DNA from: Coriolopsis trogii
Taxonomy: Eukaryota; Basidiomycota; Agaricomycetes; Polyporales; Polyporaceae
Length of the DNA: 64,000 nucleotides
Assembly: GCA_020543525.1 (NCBI GenBank)
Contig: JAHYIO010000001.1
Coordinates: 1,302,001-1,366,000 of the forward strand
Direction of reading: 5' to 3'
The notes beneath the pieces were generated by a model. That model saw only the letters and a list, made by a program, of their open reading frames with translations. It had not been told where the DNA came from and searched no databases. Of this stretch, positions 21,993 through 33,528 are shown piece by piece. How positions within the stretch are numbered: position 1 is the first letter of the stretch; every line of letters begins with the position of its first letter. A program made the translations under genes and the position numbers.

Positions 21993-24900
21993 AGCTGCGG
22001 GAGTGTAGAGGCACCACGCTGCTTCTCCTGGGCTCTATAAATCTGCGCAATCTACGTGGCTGCTGGACCCACAGACCGTGGCAGGGATCACGATCAAGAC
22101 GCCCCCCTTCCCTTTTACATCATAGAGCGAGAACGGCGGAGTATAGAGTGTTATCGTTGACCAAATCTTACTTGGACCGTTTTCCTTCTGAGGTATCGCG
22201 GGCGTAAGTCGTGATGTATGGTTGAACTAGTTGCCAGCCGACTTGCGGACGTCCGCGACATCCAGAAGGCCGAGGGAATGCCTGCTGGATAGGGGCACAT
22301 TAAAGAACCGTCCGAGAGGGGTTACGTACGTGACAAATCCTCGCGTTACTGTGAAAGGGCAATCGATGTACCTACGGTGGTTCCGAATGCACTGCAAGCC
22401 ACCTAGTGGGATCCTTAGTGTCTGGTCTCTCCGCAGCCGGGGAGACATCAGACTTCAGTGTAGCGCGTCCCCGCTAGCATTGGAAAGTAGTTCTGAATAC
22501 CATCGATGCTTACGTTGCGTGCCACAGACGATCAATGGGCGTGTTCTCTCAAAGTGGGCGAGAGGTCTCTCAGCTCCGTAATCCCCGAGGATGATGAGGG
22601 TCGTGACAGTCGCCGAGAATGCCATGGACAGGTTCCGTTCGTTAGGGTCTGTGTACTTGTGGGTCAATTCAAGCCGATATAGCGTGCTAGCAAATCACGT
22701 ACTTCGAACGCTGCGACTCATGCTTGCCCTGGTGCCACGAGGGGCTCACAAGGGAGGCATGCATCGGGGAAAGCACAAGACCGCCCCGCTGACGTCGGAG
22801 CATAATCCCGTCCAGCCAAGTCTGCAAACGATAATCTCTTCAGCCCGGATGGGAGAAACATATAACCGTGTCAACGCACCTCGAAGACAAGGGCACGGGG
22901 AGCCATGTTCCCTGCTCCGAGCAGCATGGCAGCTGCACCATGGCTTCTAGAGCAAACCTTACAAATTTTCACGGACGAGAGGCGACGGCGTCCGCTTGTA
23001 CGTTTGCTGGACGTTCTGCGAGCCAACTCCAGACTAGGAGGACAACGTGGCCACAGGCGGCGTTCCACCCCACGTTCACGGAGATCTTGCGTGTGCCTGA
23101 CGGTATTTAGAAGATGCACCCTATCGCCTCATCGAGCACATCGATGAGTATAGAAACTGCTGCGTAGCGCGCAAGCCTGTAGGTCCCTTCGGGCCTCCCC
23201 GACGTCGCAGATCTGCGCGCAATCTCCGTTGAGCAGTCTTCTCGTCGAACATGGTTACGCCAATACTCAACTCCTTTGTCTGTGTACGCAACGATGTCCC
23301 CCGAGGCAATGTGAAGAAAGACGCCGTGCGAAACGTGTTCTGGATGTGGCTTCGGCAGGGCTCCGTCGGGGTGCTAGATTGAGCTGGGAGGTGTGGCGCG
23401 TGACAGCAAGAACTGTCCCGTGCTACTTCGGTACCGCGTGTGGAAATGCGAAGAAAACGTGCACTCGTGAGCCGATGGATTGAGAGCGAGCAGGAATCAA
23501 TGCGGTCGCTAGGTAACACCTAGTGACGACGACGTTAGTCAATGACTTGTAGGAGAAAACGAGCCGTCGGTTGACAACTGTGAAGCCTGTAAGCTTATCA
23601 TGCAGCGCACGAGGTGGTACTTGGCGAGAGGACGCGGAGAAACGTAACATGACGCAAGCCGTCTTCTCTCCAAGCGTGCTTGAGCAGGCCACAACAGGCA
23701 CGAGGCGCGACGCTATCATGATAGAGCATCGTGGATCAGCTCGAGTGAGTAGGGATACATCGGGTTCCGGAGACGGAAGTCCGACCGGCGTGCTGTAGCG
23801 CAATGACCCTCTCGAGTTTTGGAACGGGTAAGTGACCACAAACACAGTCTCCAGACCGCTGTCGGTACCAAGGCTGATGTTTTAGCGAGTATAAGAAATG
23901 CAACGCGGTCCATACGTGTCCTTGTATGCGCCTCATTGTGCCAGCTGGCACAAGTCGTTGGGACTAGTCCAACGGCAAGTACGGCCGAATGAGTGTGGTG
24001 TTACTCAATGCGCAGAGCAAGTCGGCACCCACCTGTTACGCAATGCGTCTCTGGCCGCATCGAGCCTTACAAACCAAGGGACCACACTATGCATACGACT
24101 CGAGTGGGTGCAAAGTCAGAAGAGCAAGGTTGCTCAGCCGACGGAGACCACCGCCACTCAAGCCAAGCGCTCAAACTCACCTCCCGCGCGCCATCCCACA
24201 GTCTCCGTAGAATTTTGCAAGGTAACTCCCGAGGTGGAGATCCCACTGTACTTGCTTGCCGGAGGTGCTAGTAAGATACAGCCATGCAGCCTCCCCGTGC
24301 GGTACAGATGATTGCCGGACGGGACATGGCTGGTTCCTCGATCCGCTCACCATGCCATTCTTCGAGGCTTATCATCTTGCGGAAGCACTTAAAGACATGT
24401 CGGCTTGACTGGTACTAATGCATTCGCCCTATGCCCCGCCCCATTGCAATTTGGCAAATGCCAAGCATTCTAACGAGGGGATCATGCCGCTAGTCAACGT
24501 CACAATTGGAATGTGTCGAGACATGCGTCTAGAGATTGCTGTGTGCGCATGAAAGTGGGCATGTACAATACCTGCGTTACATCTCGTCTGTACTCCTGCC
24601 GCCTGGCTCGAAATGAAGTCAGGTTTGCAAGCTTTGTCCTCCTAACGCCATAAGAGTGATCGTAGAGGGAAATCCGTTGGTTTACGGTCGCGGAAGACGG
24701 AGGGATGCCAGAATCCCGGGATGGGAGTTATGGAACACAGCGACCGACATTCCATGATCGATCAGGGCGGCACAAGCGCAACACTCACTGAAGGAAGGAA
24801 ATCAGCGACTATGCACGTGTAGAGGGGACAGCTGACCACAGGCTCACACAGGAGATCAGGGCAAGAACCCGACAGTGCATGTATCTGCATGACGGATGGT

Positions 24901-25319
24901 ACACTCTTTCGTCTTCCTATAGAGTAGTCGTACGAAGGCAACAACAACACATCGCGGCGACCGAGGGGGTAACGTACATATACGAGTGAACAAGGGCATA
25001 AGCACATGCGTGTGCGTGTACCACATGGGCATATGCTCTGCATGGAGGGAGGTAATCGTGCAACAGCGAATGTGACTATGAGCGGAGTGAGGCTGGGTGA
25101 GTGGAGGGGACGAGACAGCGATATCGACAACGAGAATGTCCAGAGACGAGGGATGTGTGCATATAGGATCTGCGCGCGAAGGAAGACCCGGCGCGGGTGT
25201 AGACAGAGTGACAGGAGTGAGACGAGAAGCAGAGGGTACCGGTAGACGAGGTGACGCGATAATGTACAAGGGAATCCGGCCGATAAAGAGGAAAAGAGGA
25301 TACGTAAACAGCAACCTGT
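21993..25319. other. Gene-poor region upstream of UbiA gene
   Basis: About 3.3 kb without a gene I can support. The first part is the UbiA promoter. Scattered frames (for example 23898-24311 and 22591-22950, both +) show no domain, no splice logic and no codon bias like that of the neighbours. I noticed no long repeats or retroelement motifs. It may be decayed transposon or pseudogene DNA beyond recognition by eye. Confidence 0.4.
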
Positions 25320-26756
25320 CTATCCAGTCGGCGCGACGGCAATCGGAGCGTAACCACGCCCACGGCCTCTGCCGCGACCGGGTTGGGTATGAATGGGGAC
25401 AGCGCCGGGCACGTCGCCACGGAAAGCTCTGGGTTTGACTGGCTGAGGCTGCCATGGGCGGGAGGCGCGGGGAAGACGGGGGAAGCCGTCTATGTCCACT
25501 GAGAATCCGGTTGGGGCTACTCGGACGTCACTGGAGCGGGGTGGTGGTGGTGGCGTCGCGCGGCTGCTGGCAGCATAGCCCAAGATCGGACTCGGAGAGG
25601 GCGACGGGGAGTGTTCCTTGACACCAGGAACAAACGACGACGCGATAGGAGAGAGTGGTCGCTGTGGTCGCATGCGGTTGTTGCGAGGGTATCGAGAGCC
25701 TTTGAAGGGTCTGGGGAAGCCGTCCTGGTCGACGTGGTCACCCTCAAATACTCTGGGAGGTCGAGGGGGTGGTGGGGGACCCGGGTCATAATATGGGTTG
25801 AACGGATGCCAAACGACAGCTGACGAAGGCTGATAGAAAGATCCAGACAGGGTATCAAAAGAGAACCATACACGATGCGGTACAGGAGTCATGGTGGTTG
25901 TCATCGCTATCAGCCTCTTGTAGAGGACGAAGCCGACATGGCAATCATTTGCAGCGTCTATGGGATTACATTAGCGCCCAACGTTGGTTCAGTCAATGCC
26001 GAGTGGACACGCACATTCCTGCTGGCGGATGTCGAGTGGACGCTCCCAGTTGCTGGTCTGAATCTTGCCCTTCTGCAATGTCAACTCCTCGTAGGCCTCA
26101 CAGAGGCGCGCAAGACCGATCGGGTTCGAGTACTTGCCCTTCCAGCGTTGATTGTCCACCGTACGAGCGAGGAGGGAGAGATCGACACAGTTCCGTGTAT
26201 CAACGTTGTGATCATAGAAGAGCTTCTTGCAGTCCTCTAATAGCTCCGAATCTCAGATATGGAAGAAACATGCGCTGATGCTCGTATGACTCACTCTGTA
26301 TCCCAACGCCGGCCTTGACGACGGTAGGATCAGCGAGGAGCTCCTTCAACTTCTCCGGGAAGTCTGGAGAATGAGGTGAGAGGCGAAACCCAATAGCGGA
26401 GGGAGCTACTCACTACTCATGAAGGAGAGATGTATGAGAAGTATGGTGTCTTCGCTTGCAAGCTGCACGAGAGCAACTGGATTCTCAGGATAGCCCTTCA
26501 CGAAGTTGGGCCTCCATTCAAGATCGAAGCCGAGGACCTTGGCGTTGAGTTTCGAGAGAGCAATGTTTGCAGTCGCTTCGTTCTGTATGTAGACCAACCG
26601 AGTACCGGGCGCGGCCTTGTCGCTCCAGGAATAGAGATCGTAGACACGGGGAGGTTCTTCCGGTTGATTAACGTCCGTCGATTGGGAGTCCGAGGAAACA
26701 GAAGGAGGTGGGGTAGTCATATCCGAGGACGATGAGGATGCGTAAGAAGCCGCCAT
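25320..26756 (-). CDS. DEDDy-type 3'-5' exonuclease (RNase D / WRN-exonuclease-like)
   Basis: This predicted 423-aa exonuclease comes from complement(join(25320..25957, 26015..26236, 26295..26363, 26414..26756)). The Exo I motif is LGFDLEWRPNF (Asp and Glu metal ligands). The segment FYDHNVDTRNCVDLSLLART fits Exo II. Exo III is QEYAANDCHVGFVLYKRL, with the Tyr and Asp of DEDDy enzymes; this motif only appears when the donor at 26014 and acceptor at 25958 are used. After the domain comes a long Pro- and Arg-rich tail that ends in a GRGRGRGRGY stretch, which might bind RNA. The RNase D-type domain trims RNA or DNA 3' ends. The HRDC domain of true RNase D is absent. The gene is divergent from NPL4 with a 438-nt gap. 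Confidence 0.88.
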
Positions 26757-27194
26757 GGAATGGATAGTGGGATATGAACGGCTCTATAGATGGCGCATGG
26801 ATTAGAGACACGCCGAACACGGTGTCCACCGAGAGCGAAGCAATATCGATGGCTAAAGAAAGGGGAAGGCGGGGACAGACGAGAGAGGAAAAGTGCGCAG
26901 GCGGGAGGTCGGGAAGCGGGGAGGATAAGGGGCAAGAGGGCGGGAGAAGAGGAGTGCTGCAGGTCGGAGTAGAGACTGCAGCAGATTCGAGCTTAGAGTG
27001 GACTACGACGCCTGGACTCCCATCTTAGCCTTTATGGGCGCTAAGAGTCTAAGAGTCTATCACGTGCTCCGCGTAGCTGTGGCTTATGTCATCAACACGC
27101 GACGCGTCATCGCGCCCTGAGGTGATCCAGTACGAGACTGCAGCTCAAAGTAAGACGCGTCTAGTTCTCCTCCACTCATCATCCTACCCGAGCT
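26757..27194. promoter_or_regulatory. Divergent promoter, exonuclease / NPL4
   Basis: 438 nt separate the two start codons. A GA-rich tract (about 26850-26960) lies in the middle. No TATA box is obvious on the NPL4 side, which fits a housekeeping gene. Confidence 0.45.
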
Positions 27195-29533
27195 ATGGTC
27201 TGTTCACATCCAGTCTATCTCTGCTCTTATTTTGCTGATGCCTTGCAAAGCTCATTCGTATCCGATCGAGAGATGGCAACTATCGTTTCGAGTTCCAGCC
27301 AACGGCTGACGTCTCGGAGCTCGTAGCAAAGGTATGTCGGTGTCTCGTCGCTTCCCAAGGTCCTGCTCAACTATCTGTTAGATACTAGAAACTGCTCCAG
27401 AAGCCGACCCTCATACTGTCACAGTGTCCAACCAACCACGCGGCAATGAGGTGCCTGTAACTACTCTTACTGGTCGGAACCTGCAGGATCTGGGATTCAA
27501 GTGCGTGCTCCGCCGATCGGCTCATTTATGCGCACTTCTCATAAAGCCTCAGACATGGTGATCTTCTGTTTGTCTCCTACCAGACACGTTCCGCTCCTGA
27601 GCCACTTCCTGCTACAACAAGCACTGCTGCTCCAAGTCAGGAAGCCCATCGCCCATGGGAAGCAGTAGAAGAGGACGCCGTTGACCGCTACTGGCGCTCA
27701 CAAGACGGCAAGATTCCTCGTGGTCGTGACACTCGCTTTTGCAAACACGGTACCAACGCCATGTGTGACTACTGCATGCCTCTGGAACCTTATGACCCTC
27801 AGTATCACACAAAGCAGAACATCAAACATCTCTCGTACCACGCATACCTCCGCAAGATCACACCCAAGGCGTCGTCCGCTGCTTCCGTCACATCAATCCT
27901 TCCTCCTCTAAACCCGCCCACGTACAAGGTCAAGGACCCATGTCCCACTGGTGGCCACCCACCATGGCCTGCGGGTATCTGTACTGCATGTCAGCCATCG
28001 ACGATCACTCTCCAAAGCCAACCATTCCGTATGGTAGACCATCTGGAATTTGCGTCGGAAGTCATCGTCGATCGCTTCCTGCAGGCGTGGCGTCTTACAG
28101 GGACGCAGCGGTTCGGTTGGCTCATTGGCCACTATGAGCCATATCCCGACGTCCCCATGGGCGTGAAGGCGGTAGTAGAGACAATCCATGAGCCCCCACA
28201 ACAAGGCGAGATAGATGGTCTGGAGCTCGGACTGCCATGGGAGGACGAGCCTCGTATACGTGCGCTCGCAGCAAAGGCCTCCACACCACTCCAGATTGTC
28301 GGTTATATCTTCACGGACCTGGAGCCGGAGGAGGAAGACAGGACAAAGGTCAAGTACAAGCGCCATCCCCAGTCCTTCTTCCTGTCATCTCTCGAAGCCA
28401 TCTTCGCGGCGACTGTGCAGAACGCCAATCCACTTCCCAGTAAATCATCATTCACCGGCAAGTTCGGGTCACGCATGGTCACGGCGGTTCTTACCGGCAC
28501 AGAAGAGGGTGGCATCGATGTCGCTGCGTACCAGGTGTCCGAGCAGGCATGTGCCATGGTCGACGCGGACATGATCGAGGCGAGCGTCGATCCTGGGATC
28601 GTGCGTGTCAAGGAAGAGGACCGAGGGCCCGAGTCTGCACGTTACATACCGGACGTATTCTTCCGGTATAAGAACGAATACAATCTCGATGTCCAAAAGA
28701 CCGCCAAGCCATGCTTCCCGGTGGAATACCTCCTGGTCAATGTATGTTATCTGTTCCCTTCTGTTCCTCTTCCGCAGTGGCTGAATCTCACGCTCGGGCA
28801 CGTGTCAGGTGTCCCACGGGTTCCCTCAGAGTCCCTCCCCGCTCTTCCGCTCGGTCAATTACAAAATCGAGAACAGGCCGGGGCTGGAGGACCAAACCGT
28901 ACAGAACGTGCTCGGGCAGCTAGCCGAGATGGAGGCCTATGATGTCCACGAAAGTTCAGCAGGAGGCGACCGCAAGAAACGTCGCGAGCTCGCGCGATTC
29001 CTCAGCGACTGGCACTTGGTCGCGTTCCTCGGCACCACGGGTCTCCTCAGTCCGGTGAGTACCTGCTCCTTATCATCTCCACATGAGAGTCTGGGTAATC
29101 TTACACCGCGATGTCTACGTTTAGGCCGACATGCAAGTGCTCATCCGGACCGCGACTGCACCTGACCTTGAGGATGACAAAGTGCTCGACGAGCTCCTCC
29201 GTACCGACGGCTGGCTCACTCTCATGACGTTCGCCCGAGAGTCTGCACGTGAGTCGCAATGCCTATCATACTGTTGTTTCCCGGCAGCGTCTAACGAAGC
29301 AAGCTACTTTGATAGCAAAACGCCCGTCCAATGCACAACTGCCCTCGTCCTCCCAGGGCTCCCACACACCGATGGACCTGGACGACATCCCCCCCGAGGT
29401 GTACGACCAGATTGCGCGCGAGAGCGGCGCAGGGTCCAGCGGCGGTGGCTCGAACGTCCGCATTTGCCCCCACTGCACGTTCGAGAACACACACGGAGGG
29501 AGCGACTGCGAGATATGCTCCCTTCCGCTCTGA
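27195..29533 (+). CDS. NPL4: Npl4, Cdc48 cofactor for ubiquitinated substrates
   Basis: Npl4 pairs with Ufd1 to bring ubiquitinated clients to the Cdc48/p97 unfoldase in ER-associated and nuclear degradation. The CDS is join(27195..27197, 27251..27331, 27382..27500, 27553..28741, 28809..29054, 29125..29248, 29316..29533), 659 aa. The N-terminal UBX-like fold starts LIRIRSRDGNYRFEFQPTAD and ETAPEADPHTVTVSNQPRG. The zf-NPL4 region contains RFCKHGTNAMCDYCMPLEPY. The MPN-like domain includes FASEVIVDRFLQAWRLTGTQ and RFGWLIGHYEPY and lacks a catalytic JAMM motif, as in all Npl4. A C-terminal NZF zinc finger (ICPHCTFENTHGGSDCEIC) binds ubiquitin. The first exon appears to be only the ATG, followed by a 53-nt intron with an atypical GTCTGT donor. 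Confidence 0.92.
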
Positions 29534-30373
29534 GCGGGCTCTTTGTCGTCATCGCGCGCCTCGCCGGTGGTCAGTAGAAGTCGAGGTTAGATTGGAAAGT
29601 GCAAAACGTGTGTATTCCATCAGAGCAGTTAACGTATGTACATCCGCATTTGTACAGTACAGATTCACAAGCATTGAAGTAACCCAGCCACGCGCCTTGG
29701 ATCGACGTCTGCCAGAAGCTGACCGTGTGTGTGCACGGGGCGCGTCTGGACCCACCGTATGTTAAATGACAAATTTGTGGACGACAGACTGTGAGAGAGG
29801 GGTACCGCGAGACGCGTCGCGACGCGTCCTTGCGTACTGAACATACAACTGTCAAAGTAAGCGCCCATACACGTGACGGCGTTGTGTGTCGCGACTGGCT
29901 CTTCGAGTGTCGCCATCCGCGGCAGCGATGGCGCACTCGGGCTGGCTCGGCGAATCAGCTCCCTCTGAATGTGAATTGGATATTCGACTTGTACGAAAGC
30001 TTGCGTTCGGGTTGCGAGGTCTTGCACGCCTATTGGAAATACGGCTCGAAATGGCGAGCCCACGAACGGCCGCTCGCGATTATGGCGAGGTGGGGAGAGG
30101 GGGGTCCTCGGCGCCGGGGATACCCTATTCGCCACGGAGCCTTTCGAGCTCGCGTTCTGTTCGCATTGCCGCGGTCTGCCACTCGAAGCCCCTTCTTGCC
30201 GCGACTGACGCTGTTTCGACACGACCCTGCATACGCACGCACGCACCCGCAGACTATACACCACCAGTCTTCGCCACTCGAAAGGGGAACCCACGCGCGA
30301 GCGGCTTGCGAGGCCCGGATCTCAAATCTTGCGATATTGACACGCTGCTTCTGCACCGGGAGGTTATGAAGGC
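29534..30373. other. Intergenic: NPL4 3' flank and bZIP promoter
   Basis: No gene is supported. The right part (about 29900-30370) is GC-rich and is probably promoter and 5' UTR of the bZIP gene. Overlapping frames on both strands are composition artefacts. Confidence 0.4.
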
Positions 30374-32022
30374 ATGCCGGGACTACTGCTCGAAGAGATC
30401 ATCAGTCCAATCCACACAGACTCGGACGTCAGCTGCACTGACATGGACCAACGCCAGCCCAACCCGGGAGGAGGAGGACCAGGAAAGAGTCGAGCGGCAC
30501 GACGTCGGTCAGCGAGCCAGCCGGGGACCGCTCCGCACCCTGCTCCCCCGACCCAGACGCAAGGCCAGCAACAGCAGCAGCCTGTGGCGGGGCCGAGTAG
30601 CCAGACACCCAGGGTACGTCGATCCGCTTCACCCCTCTTCTGACGTGCGTGATTGACGCAAGTCTTATCTCGGGGCTTTACAGCTTTCCGAGATAGACTT
30701 CGGGCTGATGCAGCAAGGGTTCGCAGGTGGGATGTTCCAGGTCCCGACAGGATATGACGAGGACGCGATTGGCAGGGCTCTACGAGCGATGCAGCAGGAC
30801 GCACCTGCGCAGGGGCCTGGGCTCGGGCACACCCATGCTGGTCTCTCGGGGATGTCGCAGGACCAGATGCAGATGTTGCAAATGCAAATGCAAATGGGGA
30901 TGGGGAGGTCCAGTGACAATCCGCAGATTACGGACATGCTTCTGGCAGCGCTGCCGTTCTTGCAATACATGCAGCAGGCTCAACAGCAGCAACCGCACGC
31001 ACCTGCCCAATCCCAGCCCCAGATGCATCGACATCCCCAACACCCGCACCAGCACCCCTCGCACCAGCAGCAGCCGCCACACGCGATGCAGCACAACCCA
31101 TACGCAATGCAGCAGGCGCACAGGGTAATGACACATCCTCAACCTCAGCAACAGCAGCAACCCAGCTACGGGTTCATGCCGCCGTTCCCCCAGCAACAGG
31201 GACAGATAGGCCATAGCTTCTCAGCCGGTCACTTCGGGACCCTGCCGCCAGTGCACCCTTCCGCCTCACCGCAAGGAGGCATGATGGCCCCTCTCCCAGG
31301 CGGCCAAGGTCCTGCGTCAACGGGGAGCGCATCCTCCCCCGAGGCTAATGCGGCCCTGGACCCCATGGAGGGCGACCCTTCGGCCATCGCGGAGGACAAG
31401 AGACGGCGGAACACAGCAGCATCTGGTACGTACCTTCCATCCTCTATGCCGTCCATGCGGGCATCCTACTATATCCCACTTCGCGTCCGCTCTCCGCCCG
31501 ACGTGCTACAAAGGGAAGCCTAGTGGCCATAGGCCTCGCGTTGCTGGTGAATGTCCATGTTGTTGACGAGAGGATGGCCTGCCTATCTTCTGCACACCTA
31601 GACGCTGACCCCGCATATTCAACGTAGCGCGCTTCCGGATCAAGAAGAAGCAGTGGACGCTGAATCTCGAGCGGAACATCTCGGACTTGTCTGGGAGAGT
31701 TGAGGAACTTGAGCGAGAGGCATCGGAGCTGCGGCGGGAGAACGGTTGGTTGAAGGAGATTGTTATGTTGAAGAGCAAGCGGATGGCTGGGGTCGTTCCC
31801 GAACTCGAACCATCTCCGTCGTCGGTCGCGTCCGGATCTGGGACAGGAAGTGGGGCACAGACGGAGGGCGGTGGTGGGGGCGATAGCAGCCGAGATGGTG
31901 GTGAGGAGGTGCGCGGCCGACGAAGCGGTAGCAGCTCCGACTCGACAAGCCGCGAGAGCTCAATGGAGACAGACCGGCCTAGGCGCGGTTCGAAGGGCAA
32001 AGGGCGGGAGCAACCTCCATGA
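30374..32022 (+). CDS. bZIP transcription factor, Cys3/MetR-like basic region
   Basis: This predicted 458-aa protein comes from join(30374..30613, 30684..31425, 31628..32022). The basic region reads KRRRNTAASARFRIKKKQ, the NTAASARFR type seen in fungal Cys-3, MetR and Zip1 regulators of sulfur metabolism. A leucine zipper follows (LERNISDLSGRVEELERE, ASELRRENGWLKEIV). The middle of the protein is a glutamine/proline-rich activation-like region with runs such as MQMLQMQMQMGMG and HPHQHPSHQQQPPH. A 202-nt intron, unusually long here, splits the basic region between AAS and ARF; read-through would stop after about 30 codons and remove the DNA-binding half. The start at 30374 is the first ATG in frame. 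An upstream ATG at 30366 is in another frame. The assignment to sulfur control is by motif only. Confidence 0.85.
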
Positions 32023-32434
32023 ATATATGGGAATGTGAGGGGTCTTGGGGTACGTCGATGTCGATCACGGTAGCGGCGGACAGCCAAGGACGGAGGAGGG
32101 AGCCGGCCGCACCTTCAACGCAAGCTGTGGAAGCCAGGGAACCGGGATGGATGGGGCAGGGGCGGGGGCGGCCTCTACGAGCTGCGTAGGACGAGGTGGG
32201 GGTGTGAGGGGACGTCGAGGAGGTCGTGGACGACGGACGCGAGCCTATGTACTATGTAGAGCTGCCGAATTCCGAATTGCAAGCTCGGCCAATCTCCAGT
32301 GACCTCCAATTCGGAATTGTCGCTGTGCCTTATGGAAGTGTATTGCACGTGACCGCATAGAGTCACCCGCAGTCTGCCAAGTCGTGTGCTTGAACTCTGC
32401 AAGTCTTCCGCCCCTTCCACGGCCACCCACAACG
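32023..32434. other. Intergenic: bZIP 3' flank and COX19 promoter
   Basis: No gene seen in about 410 nt. The right end contains the COX19 promoter without a clear TATA box. Confidence 0.4.
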
Positions 32435-32876
32435 ATGTCCTTCGGTCGTCCTCCGTCGCTCTCAGGAGGTTTCTCTGTGTCTCCACCAGTAAGCTTCTCA
32501 CCAAGCATTTGTTGGCACCAGTCCTGATCCAAGCAGGATCGCGGGTCGTTTCCGTTGGATCATTATGGTGCGTTCTTCTCTCGCATCGAGCGCGTGCTTG
32601 AACCGACACCATGTGCAGGAGAGTGTAAGCAGTACATGCAGTCTTACCTTGACTGTTTGCGTAAGAATGCCAGCAATTCCACGCCCTGCCGACACCTGAA
32701 CAAGGACTATTTGGAATGTCGGATGGCCCGGTGCGTCTCCCGATTATCTCCTATTCGTGAGCCGCTCCCTAATGGCGAGAAGGGGATTGATGGAGAGGGA
32801 CGACTGGAGAAATCTTGGGCTCAACGGAGTTGGTGACACTAGGAGCGATTCTGTTGCCAAAGACAAACCGAAGTGA
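32435..32876 (+). CDS. COX19: Cox19, copper-related assembly factor of cytochrome oxidase
   Basis: Cox19 is a small soluble protein of the mitochondrial intermembrane space needed for copper delivery during cytochrome c oxidase assembly. The CDS is join(32435..32488, 32537..32567, 32619..32730, 32783..32876), giving 96 aa. The N-terminus MSFGRPPSLSGGFSVSPP is followed by the family signature DRGSFPLDHYGECK. Two CX9C motifs are intact: CKQYMQSYLDC and CRHLNKDYLEC, the substrates of Mia40 oxidative folding. The C-terminal half has ERDDWRNLGL. Three short introns, one exon of 31 nt, and its small size make this gene easy to miss in frame-based scans. Confidence 0.93.
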
Positions 32877-33528
32877 ACGGCCAGGCAGGTTGTTCTCTTC
32901 CACCCTTGACATCTATATCGACTCCCTACGCTGTCTTTGCTTCACCTGCTATAATCACCATTCTCCTGAACATTGATCTCGTGAATGTTGTATAGGGATG
33001 CACGCAGGTACGTCGCGGAGCCCTGCATTCCACCCGCACTCATGACGATGTGTCAGCTCTGCGTTCTCGATGTGACTGGAACAGCGTATACGGAGAGTCA
33101 CCGTGCGAGACCCTGCAATTTTCATGCCACGGGTCTCGCTGAGAGCGCTGCACCAACACAGGTGTGGTGTCGAAGCCTGTGTCCTGTGTCCTAGCACGTT
33201 CGCGGACAGACCCGGGCCTCGTCCGTGCGCGGTCGCTGTCCCCGGCTTGCTCTTCCTGTGGCCGCGGGTGCGCACGCTCTGCTCGGAGTGTTGCGGTTGC
33301 AGTGCGTTCCATATATGGCCGGAACTCTGCCTTATATGGACGCTGGGCATGAACGTTCGTTTTTTGTGGCCAAACCAACTCGCGCAGAGACGATCGTGCA
33401 ACGTGTGATGTCCCTGCCCGTGTCACGCTCGAAGCCCAATGACTGGATGTTCCTCAGGCTTATGTATCCGCCTCGCTGGCAACTAATCCGTCTTCTCCCC
33501 CGAGCACCCCGCCATCCACATCTCCGCT
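32877..33528. other. Intergenic: COX19 3' flank and GDPD promoter
   Basis: No gene supported. Frames on both strands between 32955 and 33426 mirror each other and lack any motif. The stretch ending at 33528 is the likely promoter of the next gene. Confidence 0.4.

Noticed and set aside
23898..24311. 137-codon frame on the plus strand
   Set aside because: No motif, no codon bias like the neighbours and no supporting exons.
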